Positions 25,513 through 37,078 of a stretch of 64,000 nucleotides of DNA are shown here, piece by piece; positions within the stretch are counted from its first letter, which is position 1, and each line of letters starts with the position of its first letter. Below the pieces are notes generated by a model, which worked only from the letters and a program-made list of their open reading frames with translations, was not told the DNA's origin and ran no database searches. The position numbers and the translations under genes were made by a program. Source of the DNA: Omphiscola glabra (taxonomy: Eukaryota > Mollusca > Gastropoda > Lymnaeidae); assembly GCA_964017045.1 (NCBI GenBank), contig OZ024802.1:24553793-24617792 (forward strand), given 5' to 3'.

Positions 25513-25682
25513 CTAGGATTGTTTGGGCGCCACAGATGACATGAAAACTATGCTTCTCCATTCCTCTCGGTCTTCTGCACTACGCATATAGCATCGCCTA
25601 GTTTTAATCCCGTCCACTCTTTGATGTTATCTTCCCATCTTTTTCTCCGTCTTCCTCTTCTCCTTCCTCCTCTAGTTGTGCC
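25513..25682 (-). pseudogene. LINE (RTE/I-like) ORF2 C-terminus, frameshifted, with (CAT)n tail
   Basis: The minus strand reads RRRKRWEDNIKEWTGLKLGDA, written here as RRRKRWEDNIKEWTGL then KLGDA, followed after a frame change by MRSAEDREEWRSIV and a stop near 25513. RWEDNI.EWTG...R.AEDR..W is the conserved end of many LINE reverse-transcriptase proteins. A (CAT)n stretch at 25487-25500 marks the element's 3' tail. A gttcgatgcc box near 25462 may be part of a tRNA-like head of a SINE, but it lies in the opposite orientation. Confidence 0.75.
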
Positions 25683-25689
25683 AGATAGA

Positions 25690-26687
25690 TGAAACTAAAT
25701 TGTACTTCGACATAAACATTGATGTTAAAAAATATGACTGGAGATATGAAAAATATTTGATGTAAAATAAATAAATAACACTAACTATATTTTTTATTAC
25801 AAGTCATTATAAAAAACGCATATTGAATAAATACTTCCATAAATCATACATGAAGGGCCCCGAATTTAGCTAACTGTAGGTCCATCGGCTGATTAAATTT
25901 TGAGGCCCCATTCAATCATGCAATTATAAGTTCAGATCAAATAGGTACACCTAATTTTGTTTTAAAAAAATAAAAATTCACGTGAACTGCAATAAGTACT
26001 CAAATATAGTTTTGATTTAATAATAGTTCTGATTTATCAATATTTTTGTTGAATTTATGAAAATAACGTAACAGTAGACCAAAAATTGTCAGAGGTTACA
26101 CCTCGTTATATTATCTCTTAAATTAAAGAATTTGAACTATTTCAATCATGCCATTGGGCAACTGTATACAAGACTGGAAGTGTTTGTTAGAGTGGAACTG
26201 TGTACTGAAAGTGTGTACAATTATAAGAAAAGAGGGCACAGGGGAGAAGAAAATCGGAATGATGAACAAAACTATAAAATAGATTACTTTAAGACCAGGT
26301 GTACCCTAACCCAGCACCACACCCCCCCCCCCACATAATAAGAATAAGATGATATATTTTTAGCCTTTTTCCATAAATAATATTACTAAATGGCTTTTTA
26401 GAAGCTGATTGTCAGTAAAGCTTTAGTATTCATTCCATGCTGTCATCTATTGCACACATTTGACTTGTCTGAACCTTTACACACATTAACTTGCGCGTCG
26501 TCAAAATAAACGGGAAAGTCCGATGTTGAACACGATGAATACTAGGGAATACACCGGTTCTCTGCTGCCACCTTGATGGAAAGTAAAAAGAAATTTAAAA
26601 AGAAATACGTTTAAAAAAAAAACAAACATGTACATTGATTTTGACTTTGAAAACAACAATATATGAATGGAGAAGATAGGACATATG
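25690..26687. other. AT-rich stretch, no gene
   Basis: Only chance frames. A poly-C run near 26322 ends one of them. Nothing else recognised. Confidence 0.45.
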
Positions 26688-26859
26688 CAGGGCCGGATTA
26701 AGCCATTTTAGTGCCCAAGGCACAAACCCATTCTGCCCGGGGCCACTGATCTTGTTCAAATTTGTTCCAAATAAATAATTTCTTGAGGACTTGTGGTGCC
26801 CCCAAACGCTTGGTGCCCAAGGCACGTGCCTTATTTGCCTAATGGTTAATCCAGGCCTG
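26688..26859 (+). mobile_element. hAT-type MITE (CAGGGCCGGATTAA ends)
   Basis: The 172-bp element starts cagggccggattaagcc and ends ggttaatccaggcctg; the ends are inverted repeats with few mismatches. The flanks gacatatg and gacatgcc share 5 of 8 bases, a decayed target-site duplication. Confidence 0.7.
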
Positions 26860-27423
26860 GACATGCCAGTATATGGATGTAGCAACGTACCCTACAAGAA
26901 CCAGAACAAAATTAAATGTTATTTCGATTATTATTTAAGTGTATAAGTTGGACATCATTTCATTGCTGAATAATGTGGGCGTCGTAGTGTCATAGAAGAA
27001 CAATTCATTTTTTAAAGGATTTTTTTTGGGTTTGTTTTACACGTTCTCTATCGTTGGACACAATAACTTCCACAAAAAAAAAATATGTCACCAAAACAAA
27101 ACAAAATCGACTTTAAACTTTATGAAGTCGTTTAGTTATTTTGTGTTCCTTTTGATTTGAATAAAGCCTCTAAGCGAAGTTCTAATTGTAGAATCTTTTT
27201 TAAAAAAAATATTTTTTTTAATTTTCCGATGAATGATTTCAACTGAAAACTGAAACATATTTATTTCGTCCATATTAAATTAATTAGACACGAACAATTT
27301 GTGTCAATATAAGTTATAACAATATATGTTAAGATTTAATAATAATTTTGCATAACACAAAAGTAAACGTTCCAGCACATGCCTAATTTACACATGTAAA
27401 TTGCTAATTTTTATGTGAAGCGC

Positions 27424-27612
27424 AGTGAGCCTAGCCATAGGCTGGGGTACTGCACTATGTAAGTGAGCCTAGCCATAGGCTGGGGTACTGCACTATGTAA
27501 GTGAGCCTAGCCATAGGCTGGGGTACTGCACTATGTAAGTGAGCCTAGCCATAGGCTGGGGTACTGCACTATGTAAGTGAGCCTAGCCATTAGCTTGGGG
27601 TACTGCACTATG
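27424..27612 (+). repeat. 38-bp minisatellite, five copies
   Basis: Near-identical copies containing gagcctagccataggctggg. The last copy carries a small insertion. Confidence 0.95.
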
Positions 27613-27867
27613 TAAAACCACCTAATAATAATAATATACATCTCTTAAATATATTTAGCTTCTGGTGTGGCTGTTTCCTTTTCACCCCCCCCCCCCCACA
27701 CACATTTAACATGTTTTATATTAATAGCTCTGAGTGAGAAAAAAGTTGTCAAGCAGCGAGCTTCATGGGTGACGTCATGCGTGACGGTTGAACTCAGGTA
27801 AAAAGGTTGAATTTTTCAGAGGTGACCATTATATTCATCAATAAAGAGCTACGGGTGTGGTGTAGGA

Positions 27868-28000
27868 CTGTAAGTAGGGCTATCATTAGGACTGACTGTA
27901 GGACTGTAAGTAGGACTATAATTAGGACTGACTGTATAACTGTAAGTAGGACTATCATTAGGACTGACTGTAGGTAGGACTATCATTAGGACTGTCTGTA
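27868..28000 (+). repeat. About 36-bp repeat, roughly four copies
   Basis: Imperfect units built from aggactgtaagtaggactat and cattaggactgact. Confidence 0.75.
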
Positions 28001-28215
28001 GGCCTATTGTTTAAAGCCCGGCAGGAAGGGTGTAGGACTGTCTGTAGGACAATGAAAATGAGAAGTTAACTTTTATTTTGTAATACTTGGACCCATCGGG
28101 TACTTTCTCAAAATACCCGAACCCGGTGTAAAAAAAAAACTGCCAATGGTTATGCCCTAGTATGTACTCTACACACACTGGTACTGTAAATAAATGAAAT
28201 GTGAATGTTTCTTAC

Positions 28216-28347
28216 TTTTGCACTCTCCTCCCTTCAACAGATAAGTAGTGGCACACGGGCAGCGGTGTGTGGTGGCATTGCATCTGCCCGTGTAGGCTGC
28301 AGATGTGGGACAGTCACTGTCCACTGAGCACACTCGTCCTGGGACGG
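28216..28347 (-). CDS. Ig/EGF gene exon 14: third six-cysteine EGF/EB-like module
   Basis: A 1-1 phase exon with acceptor cctccacag and donor GTAAGA. Cysteine spacing C-x5-C-x9-C-x6-C-x1-C-x10-C is identical to exon 12 and begins PGRVCSVDSDC. If the donor is not used, the frame runs 16 more codons to a stop, so this could also be an alternative last exon. No further exon was found downstream. Confidence 0.8.
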
Positions 28348-28508
28348 CTGTGGAGGCTGACAGAAAAAACAATGTCCGAATGAAAGAGGCATGCAAGTCC
28401 AGCTTAGTTACCCGATTCATTATTTGATTGTTTCAGAAAGACAATCGATCGGCATTTTGTAAAGGTCACTTGCTAAGACTGATATTTTCATAATAGCACT
28501 ATTGCGTC

Positions 28509-28696
28509 ACAAAGGCATAGCTACAGTGCTTGGCGCCCGGGGACCAGATTCCTTTCAAAGCGCCTCCCTTTCTTTTTTCAACTCTCAAACCTATTATTTT
28601 CAGCAATAAAATAATACCAAAGCACATTTTGGCGCCCCTAACTAGCTGGCGCTCGGGGGGCATATGCCCCTTGCCCCCCTTTCGCTACGTCTCTGT
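28509..28696 (+). mobile_element. GGCGTAGCTA-family MITE, copy 1, in intron 13
   Basis: Aligns over its length with the copy at 60741, sharing a cctttcttttttcaactctc core and ggcgcccggggac near the start. Ends are imperfect inverted repeats (caaaggcatagcta / ttcgctacgtctctg). The flanks share 5 of 8 bases. Confidence 0.75.
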
Positions 28697-28907
28697 GACG
28701 TTATTATCCAAATTGAAGATTCTGAATAAAGAGATTAAGAGCTTAATGAGTCAACGTTAATAAATTAATTACTAACATTTAAATTTGCAGGGGCTGAGAG
28801 CAAAATCTTAACAAAAAAAAGTCTTACTTAGAAAATATAATCAACTGATCTTAACACAAATGGTGAGCAATAAGTATATCTCGTGCCAACGAAATGCATT
28901 ATCTTAC

Positions 28908-28976
28908 CAGCGTAATTCGTTGTTGCTAGCGTTGTAGTGATAGCAGTAGTTGTTGCTGTTGTTGTTGAAGGAATGG
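28908..28976 (-). CDS. Ig/EGF gene exon 13: Thr-rich linker
   Basis: A 69-nt 1-1 phase exon whose 22 codons are half threonine (IPSTTTATTTAIT...). It separates two six-Cys modules and is likely O-glycosylated, as in mucin-like spacers (inference). Being symmetric, it could be skipped without a frame change. Confidence 0.72.
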
Positions 28977-29369
28977 CTAGGATTTGGTTTGTCAAAAAAG
29001 AGCAACATTAATAAAATGCAAAAAAACAAAAATCAGGTATAAAAAATAATCCAATCCATTTATTATTTGTTTAAATTGGATTTTTTTTGGTATAAATATC
29101 CAAATGAAACCACGTGATTTAGCCAGCAAGGGAAGTCACCCTTTAGCAACTCTTTCTGATACAAGTTAAACGCAAAGCCCAAAAACTAGTGAAATAGACA
29201 AGGTATTAATCACTATACGAGGAAATGGTGATCTGCGGCCAGCATAACATCAGTTGAACAACACCCATTGTATACCAAAAGAAATGTTTAATTTATTTAG
29301 CATTGCACCAGCTCAACGAAACAAAAATGGCCATTTAAAATAATTTGGGGAAAGAAAATATAGTTTAAA

Positions 29370-29450
29370 AAACTAAACATACACACACGCGTGCACATAT
29401 ATACACACACACGCCCACACACACACATAAAAACGCACGCATGCACACAC
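29370..29450 (+). repeat. (CA)n-rich microsatellite in intron 12
   Basis: acacac tracts interrupted by acgc, immediately downstream of exon 12 on the minus strand. Confidence 0.8.
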
Positions 29451-29462
29451 TAAGCTGTTTAC

Positions 29463-29591
29463 CTCCACAAATATTACCAACAGCCTTATAACTTCTAGTG
29501 CAAGTACATCTGTTTGTGGTTGAATCACATGCCCCCGTGTAGGCAGGTGCCACAGGGCAATCTGTACTCGTGGCGCAGAGAAGACCAGGGG
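29463..29591 (-). CDS. Ig/EGF gene exon 12: second six-cysteine EGF/EB-like module
   Basis: A 1-1 phase exon, acceptor ccacactcag, donor GTAAAC. It begins PGLLCATSTDC and has the same cysteine spacing as exon 14; AYTG.C and NRC.C are shared, so the two arose by duplication. Confidence 0.85.
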
Positions 29592-30210
29592 CTGAGTGTG
29601 GAAGACACAAGACACAATCGGTAAAGCATTTGACCAAAAATGACTTTGTAAATGTCATTAAGACCTTAAGCATGAGCTTTGAAACAAGAGAGAGAGAGAG
29701 AGAAAAATCAAAGAAGCGAAACACAACTGGAGATCTCAACTTTTTATGATGCCTTCTTGCTTGCTTGAAACTTGCTTCTAATGTGTCCTGCTTCCTCTAC
29801 AAAGCGCATGTTTTATATCAATAGTGCGAAGTGGGAAAAAAGGCTGTCACTTGATGCCGGACGTCTGAACTCTGGTAAATATTTTATTTTGTATTATAGA
29901 AATTTATCTTTTTTTTGTGTTGTTTTTTCTTTGTTGCTGTCACTATTTTGGAAGGTATTGCTATTTTCGTTATAGTGCTACTGTTGTTTCCTAAGTCTTT
30001 GTTATAAAATGAACTACATTTGCAGGACCCCGGAATAGAGATGACGTTGTGCAAAGACAGTGTAATTTAACATTTGTCTTACTATCGATTTAAGACGTCA
30101 GTCGTTCAGGGCTCAGACTTTTGGTTGTGTAGACCTTAGAGAGGAATTTATGTTTTCCTTATGACCTACATACTGAGACTCAATTTAAATTTCCTTCCAA
30201 CGCGACTGAC

Positions 30211-30356
30211 CTGATACGATGACCTCGTACGGTGCACTCATTGCACTCTGGATGGAGTTAAAGTTTGCCTGGCACATGTACAAACTCTGGTCAGCCTCGC
30301 GAGTAGCCCCTGTTATTTTGTAGACCTTCGAAGTTTCACCAAGCACTGTAGTACAT
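30211..30356 (-). CDS. Ig/EGF gene exon 11: Ig5, second half
   Basis: Phase 2 to 1. Contains ADQSLYMCQANF, the F-strand (D..YxC) of an Ig domain, and ends YEVIVS, the G strand. The acceptor polypyrimidine tract is a C-run (poly-G on the + strand at 30358-30371), which may be length-variable. Confidence 0.87.
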
Positions 30357-30509
30357 CTGGGGGGGGGGGGGGAGGGGGAAGAACATCTTCTTAATTAGAT
30401 AATTACAAGAGCACTACAATTTCATAAATACAAGAACATTTCATTATATAAATACAAGAGCATTGCATAAATTAATTTATAAAACTTTAAAAAAAATTAT
30501 TGTCTAAAT

Positions 30510-30705
30510 CAGGCTTGCACATCATACGGCCCGCGGGCTGCATGCGGACCGCCAGCACCCACTTTACAGCCCACGAAGTAACGAAATATTCCTTTTTATT
30601 ATCATTTTTTTCATTGCTTCCCCATTGTCCTAATTTCTTTCGGCCTGCTCAAGGTTTTTATATAGTAAGACGGCCCGCCTTACATTTTTATGCTGTGCAG
30701 GCCTA
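30510..30705 (+). mobile_element. hAT-type MITE with perfect 8-bp target-site duplication, in intron 10
   Basis: The 196-bp element starts caggcttgcacatcata and ends tgctgtgcaggccta. It is flanked by gtctaaat on both sides (30502-30509 and 30706-30713). The inner sequence has cggcccgcgggc, common in hAT non-autonomous elements. Confidence 0.82.
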
Positions 30706-31654
30706 GTCTAAATAAATGGATATCGTTTCAAATTATGTTTGAAAGTCACAAGTAAGTTAAATACTAATTAGAATGGGCGTGTCCTTTGTTTACGCTTGAA
30801 AAAAAAACCAAAAAAAAACCCCAATTTCATAGTTTACGTTTATACCCCCCCCCCTTTCCACTTGGGGCAAAGGCGTAGCCATGTTTTAGTATTATGGGGC
30901 ACGAGAATTATTTTTTTCAAACGGCCTACTGACTTAAGAAATAATTTCAGCCAATGAAGTCATTACGAATGTATGTAATTATATTTTTTTTTTTATGTTT
31001 GAAACACTGATATCCAAAATGTGGAATATTTGTATCGAAAAGTAAGACTCGAACTGAGAAGTGTTAAGTATAAGAGATATTTACATGAGGAACCCCACAA
31101 TTTAGACTGCCTGGGTGGGGGTGTGGGGGGCATCAGCATGGCTTCATCCGACACTGATTAGATATAGGGATATGTTAATGCGGAAATTCTAAAATATTTC
31201 ATATAAAATACATATTGATGTCATAATTTTACAGTCAATTTTTTTTTTGCACCTCTGCTCTTATTATCACGTTTCCTAGAACGCCCCTGGCGACGAGGTT
31301 GGGGGGGGCCCTGTTTCTTATCTAACTTCGAGACGGAGGCAAAACAACTTGCACTGAAATTTAGTTGTACTTTTTACGTGTTTTCGATCTAGAACTCTTT
31401 TTTTTTTTTTTTCCTACCTTATTGCTCGGGTACATAGTGCAAAACGTATGTTTTTTTTTAATGTGCTTTAGTTGGATGATAAGCAATGGTAGTTTATGGT
31501 AGCGAGGTGACTGAGAGTGTTTGGGATTGAGGAAGTGAGGGTGCTGGAAAGGGGGCGTTCTGCTGCAATGATCAACAGTCCACCACACCCCAAGTTTATC
31601 GATGCGTATGATATGATTTACCCGTTCTGCTACAAGACACACGGGCACGCTTAC

Positions 31655-31778
31655 TTTTTCCAGACAAAGGTCACCCCGACGGTGTAGGAGACCGTGTTAC
31701 AGACGAGCTGGTAGTCGCCCAGCTCGCCGAAAGTCTTGGCGGTGTCGTTTCTGGTGATAACCGGCGTCGACAGACCGG
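31655..31778 (-). CDS. Ig/EGF gene exon 10: Ig5, first half
   Basis: Phase 1 to 2, acceptor tacttacag, donor GTAAGC. Holds GDYQLVCNTV (B strand Cys) and VTFVWK (C strand Trp). It joins exon 11 within the Ig fold. Confidence 0.87.
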
Positions 31779-31811
31779 CTGTAAGTATAAGATGTGAACG
31801 GAACAGAAGGA

Positions 31812-32430
31812 TGAGAGATGGTGTCACGTTGCTGTGAGAGATGGTGTCAGGGTGATATGAGAGATGGTATCATGGTGTTTTGGGAGCGGGTTTCACGGTT
31901 CTACGAGTTGTGGTGTTATGCTGCTATGAGAAATGATTTCGGGGGGCTAATGAGAGATGATTTCGGGGTGCTAATGCGAGATGATTTCGGGGTGCTAATG
32001 CGAGATGGTTTCGGGGTGCTAATGCGAGATGATTTCGGGGTGCTAATGAGAGATGATTTCGGGGTGCTAATGCGAGATGGTTTCGGGGTGCTAAAATCGG
32101 GATGATTTCGGGGTGCTAAAATCGGGATGATTTCGGGGTGCTAAAATCGGGATTATTTCGGAGTGCTAAAACCGGGATGATTTCAGTGATAAGAGATGTT
32201 ATCATTGTTTTATGCGTGGTTGTGTCATGGTGCTATGAGAGAAGGTGCCATGGTGCCATGAGAGATGGTGTCATGATGCTGTGAGAATTGGTGTCATGGG
32301 GCTAAGAAGAGAGATGGTAACTGGGTTTCTATGTGACATAGTGTCTAGGTGCTATGTTAGATGGTGTCTGGGTGCTATGTGAGATGGTGTCACGGTGCTA
32401 TGTGAGATGGTGTCTGTGTGCTATGAGGGG
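31812..32430 (+). repeat. 24-bp minisatellite filling intron 9
   Basis: The core (31933-32185) is about ten copies of a unit containing gatttcggggtgctaatgcg. The flanks decay into gagatggtgtcatggtgcta variants of similar length. Confidence 0.93.
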
Positions 32431-32814
32431 CTATCTGAAAATAAATGAGAATGTAAGACAAAGACATACCGTCACATAGCAACTATGAAAAGAAGAGAAA
32501 TAGAAATGTTGATGAGAGGTAATCAATTGGAAGGTGCTTTGATAGCCCAGGATTTCCCAAGGTGTCCCAAGAAGCCCCAAGGTGTCCCAAGAAACCCCAA
32601 GATGTCACAATGATAATAATAACACAATGACGTGAGTGGGTATTAAACATTAAAAAATGGAGATAAGAAAAGTGATTTGACATTTTATGTGTCCAAAAAT
32701 CAGACAGCTCTCCAGTAGACTTTCGAATTGAATTTTAAATTAAATAACTACCCAGTATGCGTACAACTATGTAAAATAATGAATTCATTACGTTAGACCT
32801 TTTACAACACTCAC

Positions 32815-33078
32815 TTGATAATGTCAGGTTAACTTGGCCGGATGTCACCGAAAAGCCATCTTGGGTCACGGAGCACGTGTAAATCCCCACGTCTGCCGCC
32901 ACAAAGTTGTCCAGTTGAATGGTCCGGTCAAACTGGCGAGCAATCGGAACGCCCCCTTTAGTCCAGCCGTAAGTTGCCGCCCCTGGTGTGACGTCACCAC
33001 AGGTCAGCACAACACGAGATCCTGCAAACGGCGCCAGATTGCTGGCTAGAATTGCTGGAGCGGCAAGGTAGGTGTCGT
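32815..33078 (-). CDS. Ig/EGF gene exon 9: complete Ig4 domain
   Basis: A 264-nt 1-1 phase exon with a textbook Ig set: VVLTCGDV, YGWTKGG, ADVGIYTCSV and VNLTLS. It is the only Ig domain here not split by an intron. Acceptor gtccccag, donor GTGAGT. Confidence 0.92.
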
Positions 33079-33104
33079 CTGGGGACAAAAATGCTGGCAT
33101 CTCG

Positions 33105-33378
33105 GGTATAGAAGACAGGTATATGAGTCAGGTATAGTAGTTGGGTACAGGAGTCGGGTAAAGGAGTCAGGTAAAGGAGTCGGGTACAGGAGTCGGGTAC
33201 AGGAGTTGGGTACAGGAGTCGGGTACAGGAGTCGGGTACAGGAGTCGCGTACAGGAGTCGGGTACATGAGCCGTGTACAGGAGTCGGGTAAAGGAGTCGG
33301 GTACAGGAATCGGGTACAGGAATCGGGTACAGGAGCCGGGTATAGGAGTCGGGTACAGGAGTCAGGTACAGGAGTCAG
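33105..33378 (+). repeat. 13-bp minisatellite in intron 8
   Basis: About 21 copies of caggagtcgggta with point variants. It begins about 25 bases from exon 9's acceptor. Confidence 0.95.
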
Positions 33379-33516
33379 GATCCCTTTGGATCTCCATGGT
33401 CAGGGGACATTAATCGAACCCTTAAGGCTGCACTCTTAAATTAGTTGAACGTTATTTGCATAAGAAAAAAATGTTAATTGGGAGGGGGGAACAAAACTAT
33501 TAGATAGAAGACTTAC

Positions 33517-33652
33517 TCATGACAATGGTGACGTCATTTGTAGAAGAGCTCAGGGTCTTGATAATGACACCACAGGTGATGACGTGTGTTGTTTCTGATT
33601 TCGGCACAACCAACACTCTACTGGTTTGGCCATCAACTTGAATGCCATGATC
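33517..33652 (-). CDS. Ig/EGF gene exon 8: Ig3, second half
   Basis: Phase 0 to 1. Acceptor ccaacag, donor GTAAGT. THVITCGVII supplies the second Cys of the domain and DVTIVM the last strand. Confidence 0.8.
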
Positions 33653-33698
33653 CTGTTGGGTTTGGGTGGGAGGAGGACATAAAATCAAGACAACTGTT

Positions 33699-34490
33699 CA
33701 CATTCCTATCCCATCACATTCATACACCATCACATTCCTAACCCAACACATTTCTACCCCATCACATTCATACACCATCACATTCCTACCCCATCACATT
33801 CATACACCATCACATTCATACACCGTCACATTCATACCCCATCACATTCATACACCATCACATTCCTACCCCATCACATTCCTACTCCACCACATTCATA
33901 CACCATCACATTCATACACCATCATATTCATACACCATCACATTCCTACTCCACCACATTCATACACCATCACATTCATACACCATCACATTCATACACC
34001 ATCACATTCCTACTCCACCACATTCATACACCATCACATTCCTACTCCATCACATCCATACACCATCACATTCCTACCCCATCACATTCGTGCACCATCA
34101 CATTCATACAACTTCACATTCCAACACCATCACATTCCTACACCTTCACATATCTACACGTTCACATTCCTACACCATCACATTCTTACACCTTCACATT
34201 CATACACTTCACATTCCTACACCTTAACTTCCTGCACTTCCACAGTACTTAACCTTCAAATTAATACAACATCACATTCCTACACCATCATATTCATACA
34301 CCATCACATTCCTACACCATCACATTCCTACACCCTTACATTCCTAAACCTTCACGTACATACACCTCCACATTATTACATGTTAACGTTCCAACACCTT
34401 CACATTCCTAAACCTTCTCATTTCTAAACCTTCACGTTCATACACCTCCACATTTAATTATTACATGTTAGCGTTCCAACACATTCACAT
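33699..34490 (+). repeat. 16-bp minisatellite filling intron 7
   Basis: About 49 copies of ccatcacattcataca and close variants. The unit is not a multiple of three, but three units give a 16-residue period (HT/SY-rich), which keeps a 253-codon frame open by chance. Confidence 0.95.
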
Positions 34491-34559
34491 TAATAAACCT
34501 TCACATGCCTCGACCTTCACATTTCTATGTTTTGAAAGCTATACGACGACGATTTGTAC

Positions 34560-34696
34560 CTGCCAGATGAAAATCACGGCCGCGTTTATGTACTGCACAT
34601 CTGGCACCGTCTGACATGTCAGACTGACCGCTGCTTGTGACGAGTAGACAGTTGTCCTAGCAGGTCCTCCAGTTATGGTCACGTTGACAATGTCAG
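34560..34696 (-). CDS. Ig/EGF gene exon 7: Ig3, first half
   Basis: Phase 1 to 0, acceptor ctgtcaacag, donor GTACAA. AAVSLTCQTV and FIWQ are the B-strand Cys and C-strand Trp. Reading it in phase 0 would hit an early stop, which fixes the upstream donor (see exon 6). Confidence 0.82.
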
Positions 34697-35104
34697 CTGT
34701 TGACAGGCGAATCATTGACTACACTCATCAAAAGGGGAATGTTTCCCGTAGTAGATATTGACAGGACAAAGGTATAGCACAAGAGTACAATTTGAATTGT
34801 ATCACCATGGTATCCGTTGAAAGGGTAGCACAGGAGTATAATATGAATGGGAGCACCCTGGTGTAAGTTGAATGGGTAGCACTATGGTATACGTTAAAAT
34901 CGTTGCCACGATGGTATAATTTGGAAGGAGAGAACTATGGTATAAGCATGTTTAGAGTGAAAGGGACGAGGTCTTGATGGCTCCATTAAGGGGAGGGGGT
35001 TTTGAGGTGATAGATACGGGACAGTGCAGTGGTCGTGCCTATGTCAAAATTCTGTGTTTAGTAAATGGTAGTCTTCCTTTTTTAACAATACAACTAAAAC
35101 AATG

Positions 35105-36547
35105 TACTCGAAATATTATTACATGCTAGCGCACTTCGAAACACTGTGCTGTAACATAAAACTATGGCTTATGTTGTAGACACTGGCGCACTTCGAAACA
35201 CTGTGCTATAACATAAAACTATGGCTTATGTTGTAGACACTAGCCCACTTCGAAAACCTGTGCTATAACATAAAACTATGGCTTATGTTGTAGACACTAG
35301 CGCACTTCGAAACACTGTGCTATAACATAAAACTATGGCTTATCTTGTAGACACTAGCGCACTTCGAAACACTGTGCTATAACATAAAACTATGGCTTAT
35401 GTTGTAGACACTAGCGCACTTCGAAATACTGTGCTGTAACATAAAACTATGGCTTATGTTGTAGACACTAGCGCACTTCGAAATACTGTGCTGTAACATA
35501 AAACTATGGCTTATGTTGTAGACACTAGCGCACTTCGAAATACTGTGCTGTAACATAAAACTATGGCTTATGTTGTAGACACTAGCGCACTTCGAAATAC
35601 TGTGCTGTAACATAAAACTATGGCTTATGTTGTAGACACTAGCGCACTTCGAAACACTGTGCTATAACATAAAACTATGGCTTATGTTGTAGACACTAGC
35701 GCACTTCGAAATACTGTGCTGTAACATAAAACTATGGCTTATGTTGTAGACACTAGAGCACTTCGAAATACTGTGCTGTAACATAAAACTATGGCTTATG
35801 TTGTAGACACTAGCGCACTTCGAAATACTGTGCTGTAACATAAAACTATGGCTTATGTTGTAGACACTAGCGCACTTCGAAATACTGTGCTGTAACATAA
35901 AACTATGGCTTATGTTGTAGACACTGGCGCACTTCGAAATACTGTGCTGTAACATAAAACTATGGCTTATGTTGTAGACACTGGCACTTCGAAACACTGT
36001 GCTATATCATAAAACTATGGCTTATGTTGTAGACACTGGCACTTCGAAACACTGTGCTGTAACATAAAACTATGGCTTATGTTGTAGACACTGGCACTTC
36101 GAAACACTGTGCTGTAACATAAAACTATGGCTTATGTTGTAGACACTGGCACTTCGAAACACTGTGCTATATCATAAAACTATGGCTTATGTTGTAGACA
36201 CTGGCACTTCGAAACACTGTGCTGTAACATAAAACTATGGCTTATGTTGTAGACACTTGCGCACTTCGAAACACTGTGCTGTAACATAAAACTATGGCTT
36301 ATGTTGTAGACACTGGCACTTCGAAACACTGTGCTATATCATAAAACTATGGCTTATGTTGTAGACACTGGCACTTCGAAACACTGTGCTGTAACATAAA
36401 ACTATGGCTTATGTTGTAGACACTGGCACTTCGAAACACTGTGCTGTAACATAAAACTATGGCTTATGTTGTAGACACTGGCACTTCGAAACACTGTGCT
36501 GTAACATAAAACTATGGCTTATGTTGTAGACACTGGCGCACTTCGAA
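35105..36547 (+). repeat. 57/55-bp minisatellite in intron 6, about 25 copies
   Basis: The unit contains acataaaactatggcttatg. The left half consists mostly of 57-bp units (actagcgcacttcg), the right half mostly of 55-bp units lacking two bases (actggcacttcg), so two subfamilies were homogenised separately. The 57-bp units keep a 19-residue frame open on the minus strand. Confidence 0.97.
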
Positions 36548-36630
36548 GAATGCGACACAATATATTAAAGACATTGCCTGATGTTGTGGGATTTATAACA
36601 AACGGGCAACAATTTGCTATAAATACGTAC

Positions 36631-36778
36631 ATACTATTTCCGGTAAGGGGACAGCATCGCTTTTTGGTGCCATGTAGTTAACTGTTGTGTCAGTCAGCCG
36701 ACACGTGACTTTGGAGCCGGCATTGGAACTGTTTATGTTGACAGGGGAGGAGATGATCTTGACAGGAGTCGATGTGTC
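36631..36778 (-). CDS. Ig/EGF gene exon 6: Ig2, second half
   Basis: Phase 0 to 1. SNAGSKVTCRLTD gives the second Cys. Two donors are possible: GTATGT eight bases earlier on the transcript, or GTACGT. Only GTACGT (exon end 36631, after PEIV) leaves the phase needed by exon 7. Confidence 0.75.
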
Positions 36779-36844
36779 CTGGGGGGGGGGAGGTAATTGT
36801 CAATGGTGTCAGGATGTTATGTAAGATTGTTTCAGAATGATATG

Positions 36845-37078
36845 TGAGATAGAGTGCAAAGGTGATATGAGAGATGGTGTAGAAGGATGCATTGAGCGAT
36901 GGTGTAGAAGGATGCATTGAGTGATGGTGTAGAAGAGTGCAATGAGAGATGGTGTGAGAGGGTGCAATGAGAGATGGTGTAGAAGGGTGCAATGAGAGAT
37001 GGTGTAGAAGGGTGCAATGAGAGATGGTGTATAAGGGTGCAATGAGAGATGGTGTAGAAGGGTGCAGTGAGAGATGTT
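36845..37078 (+). repeat. 25-bp minisatellite in intron 5
   Basis: About nine copies containing gagagatggtgtagaagggt. Confidence 0.93.

Noticed and set aside
26464..26570. Possible extra downstream exon of the Ig/EGF gene on the minus strand (acceptor-like cctag near 26552)
   Set aside because: In the required phase it gives only about 13 residues before a stop, and no domain supports it.
33666..34427. 253-codon + strand frame rich in His, Thr and Ser
   Set aside because: It lies wholly within the 16-bp minisatellite of intron 7 of the opposite-strand gene; its period is simply three repeat units.
35377..35997. Minus-strand frames with 19-residue repeats (HSFMLQHSISKCASVYNIS)
   Set aside because: A product of the 57-bp units in intron 6; the frame breaks when the unit becomes 55 bp.
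33105..36547. CRISPR-like look of regularly spaced repeats
   Set aside because: Units are directly tandem without unique spacers and the DNA is eukaryotic; these are minisatellites.
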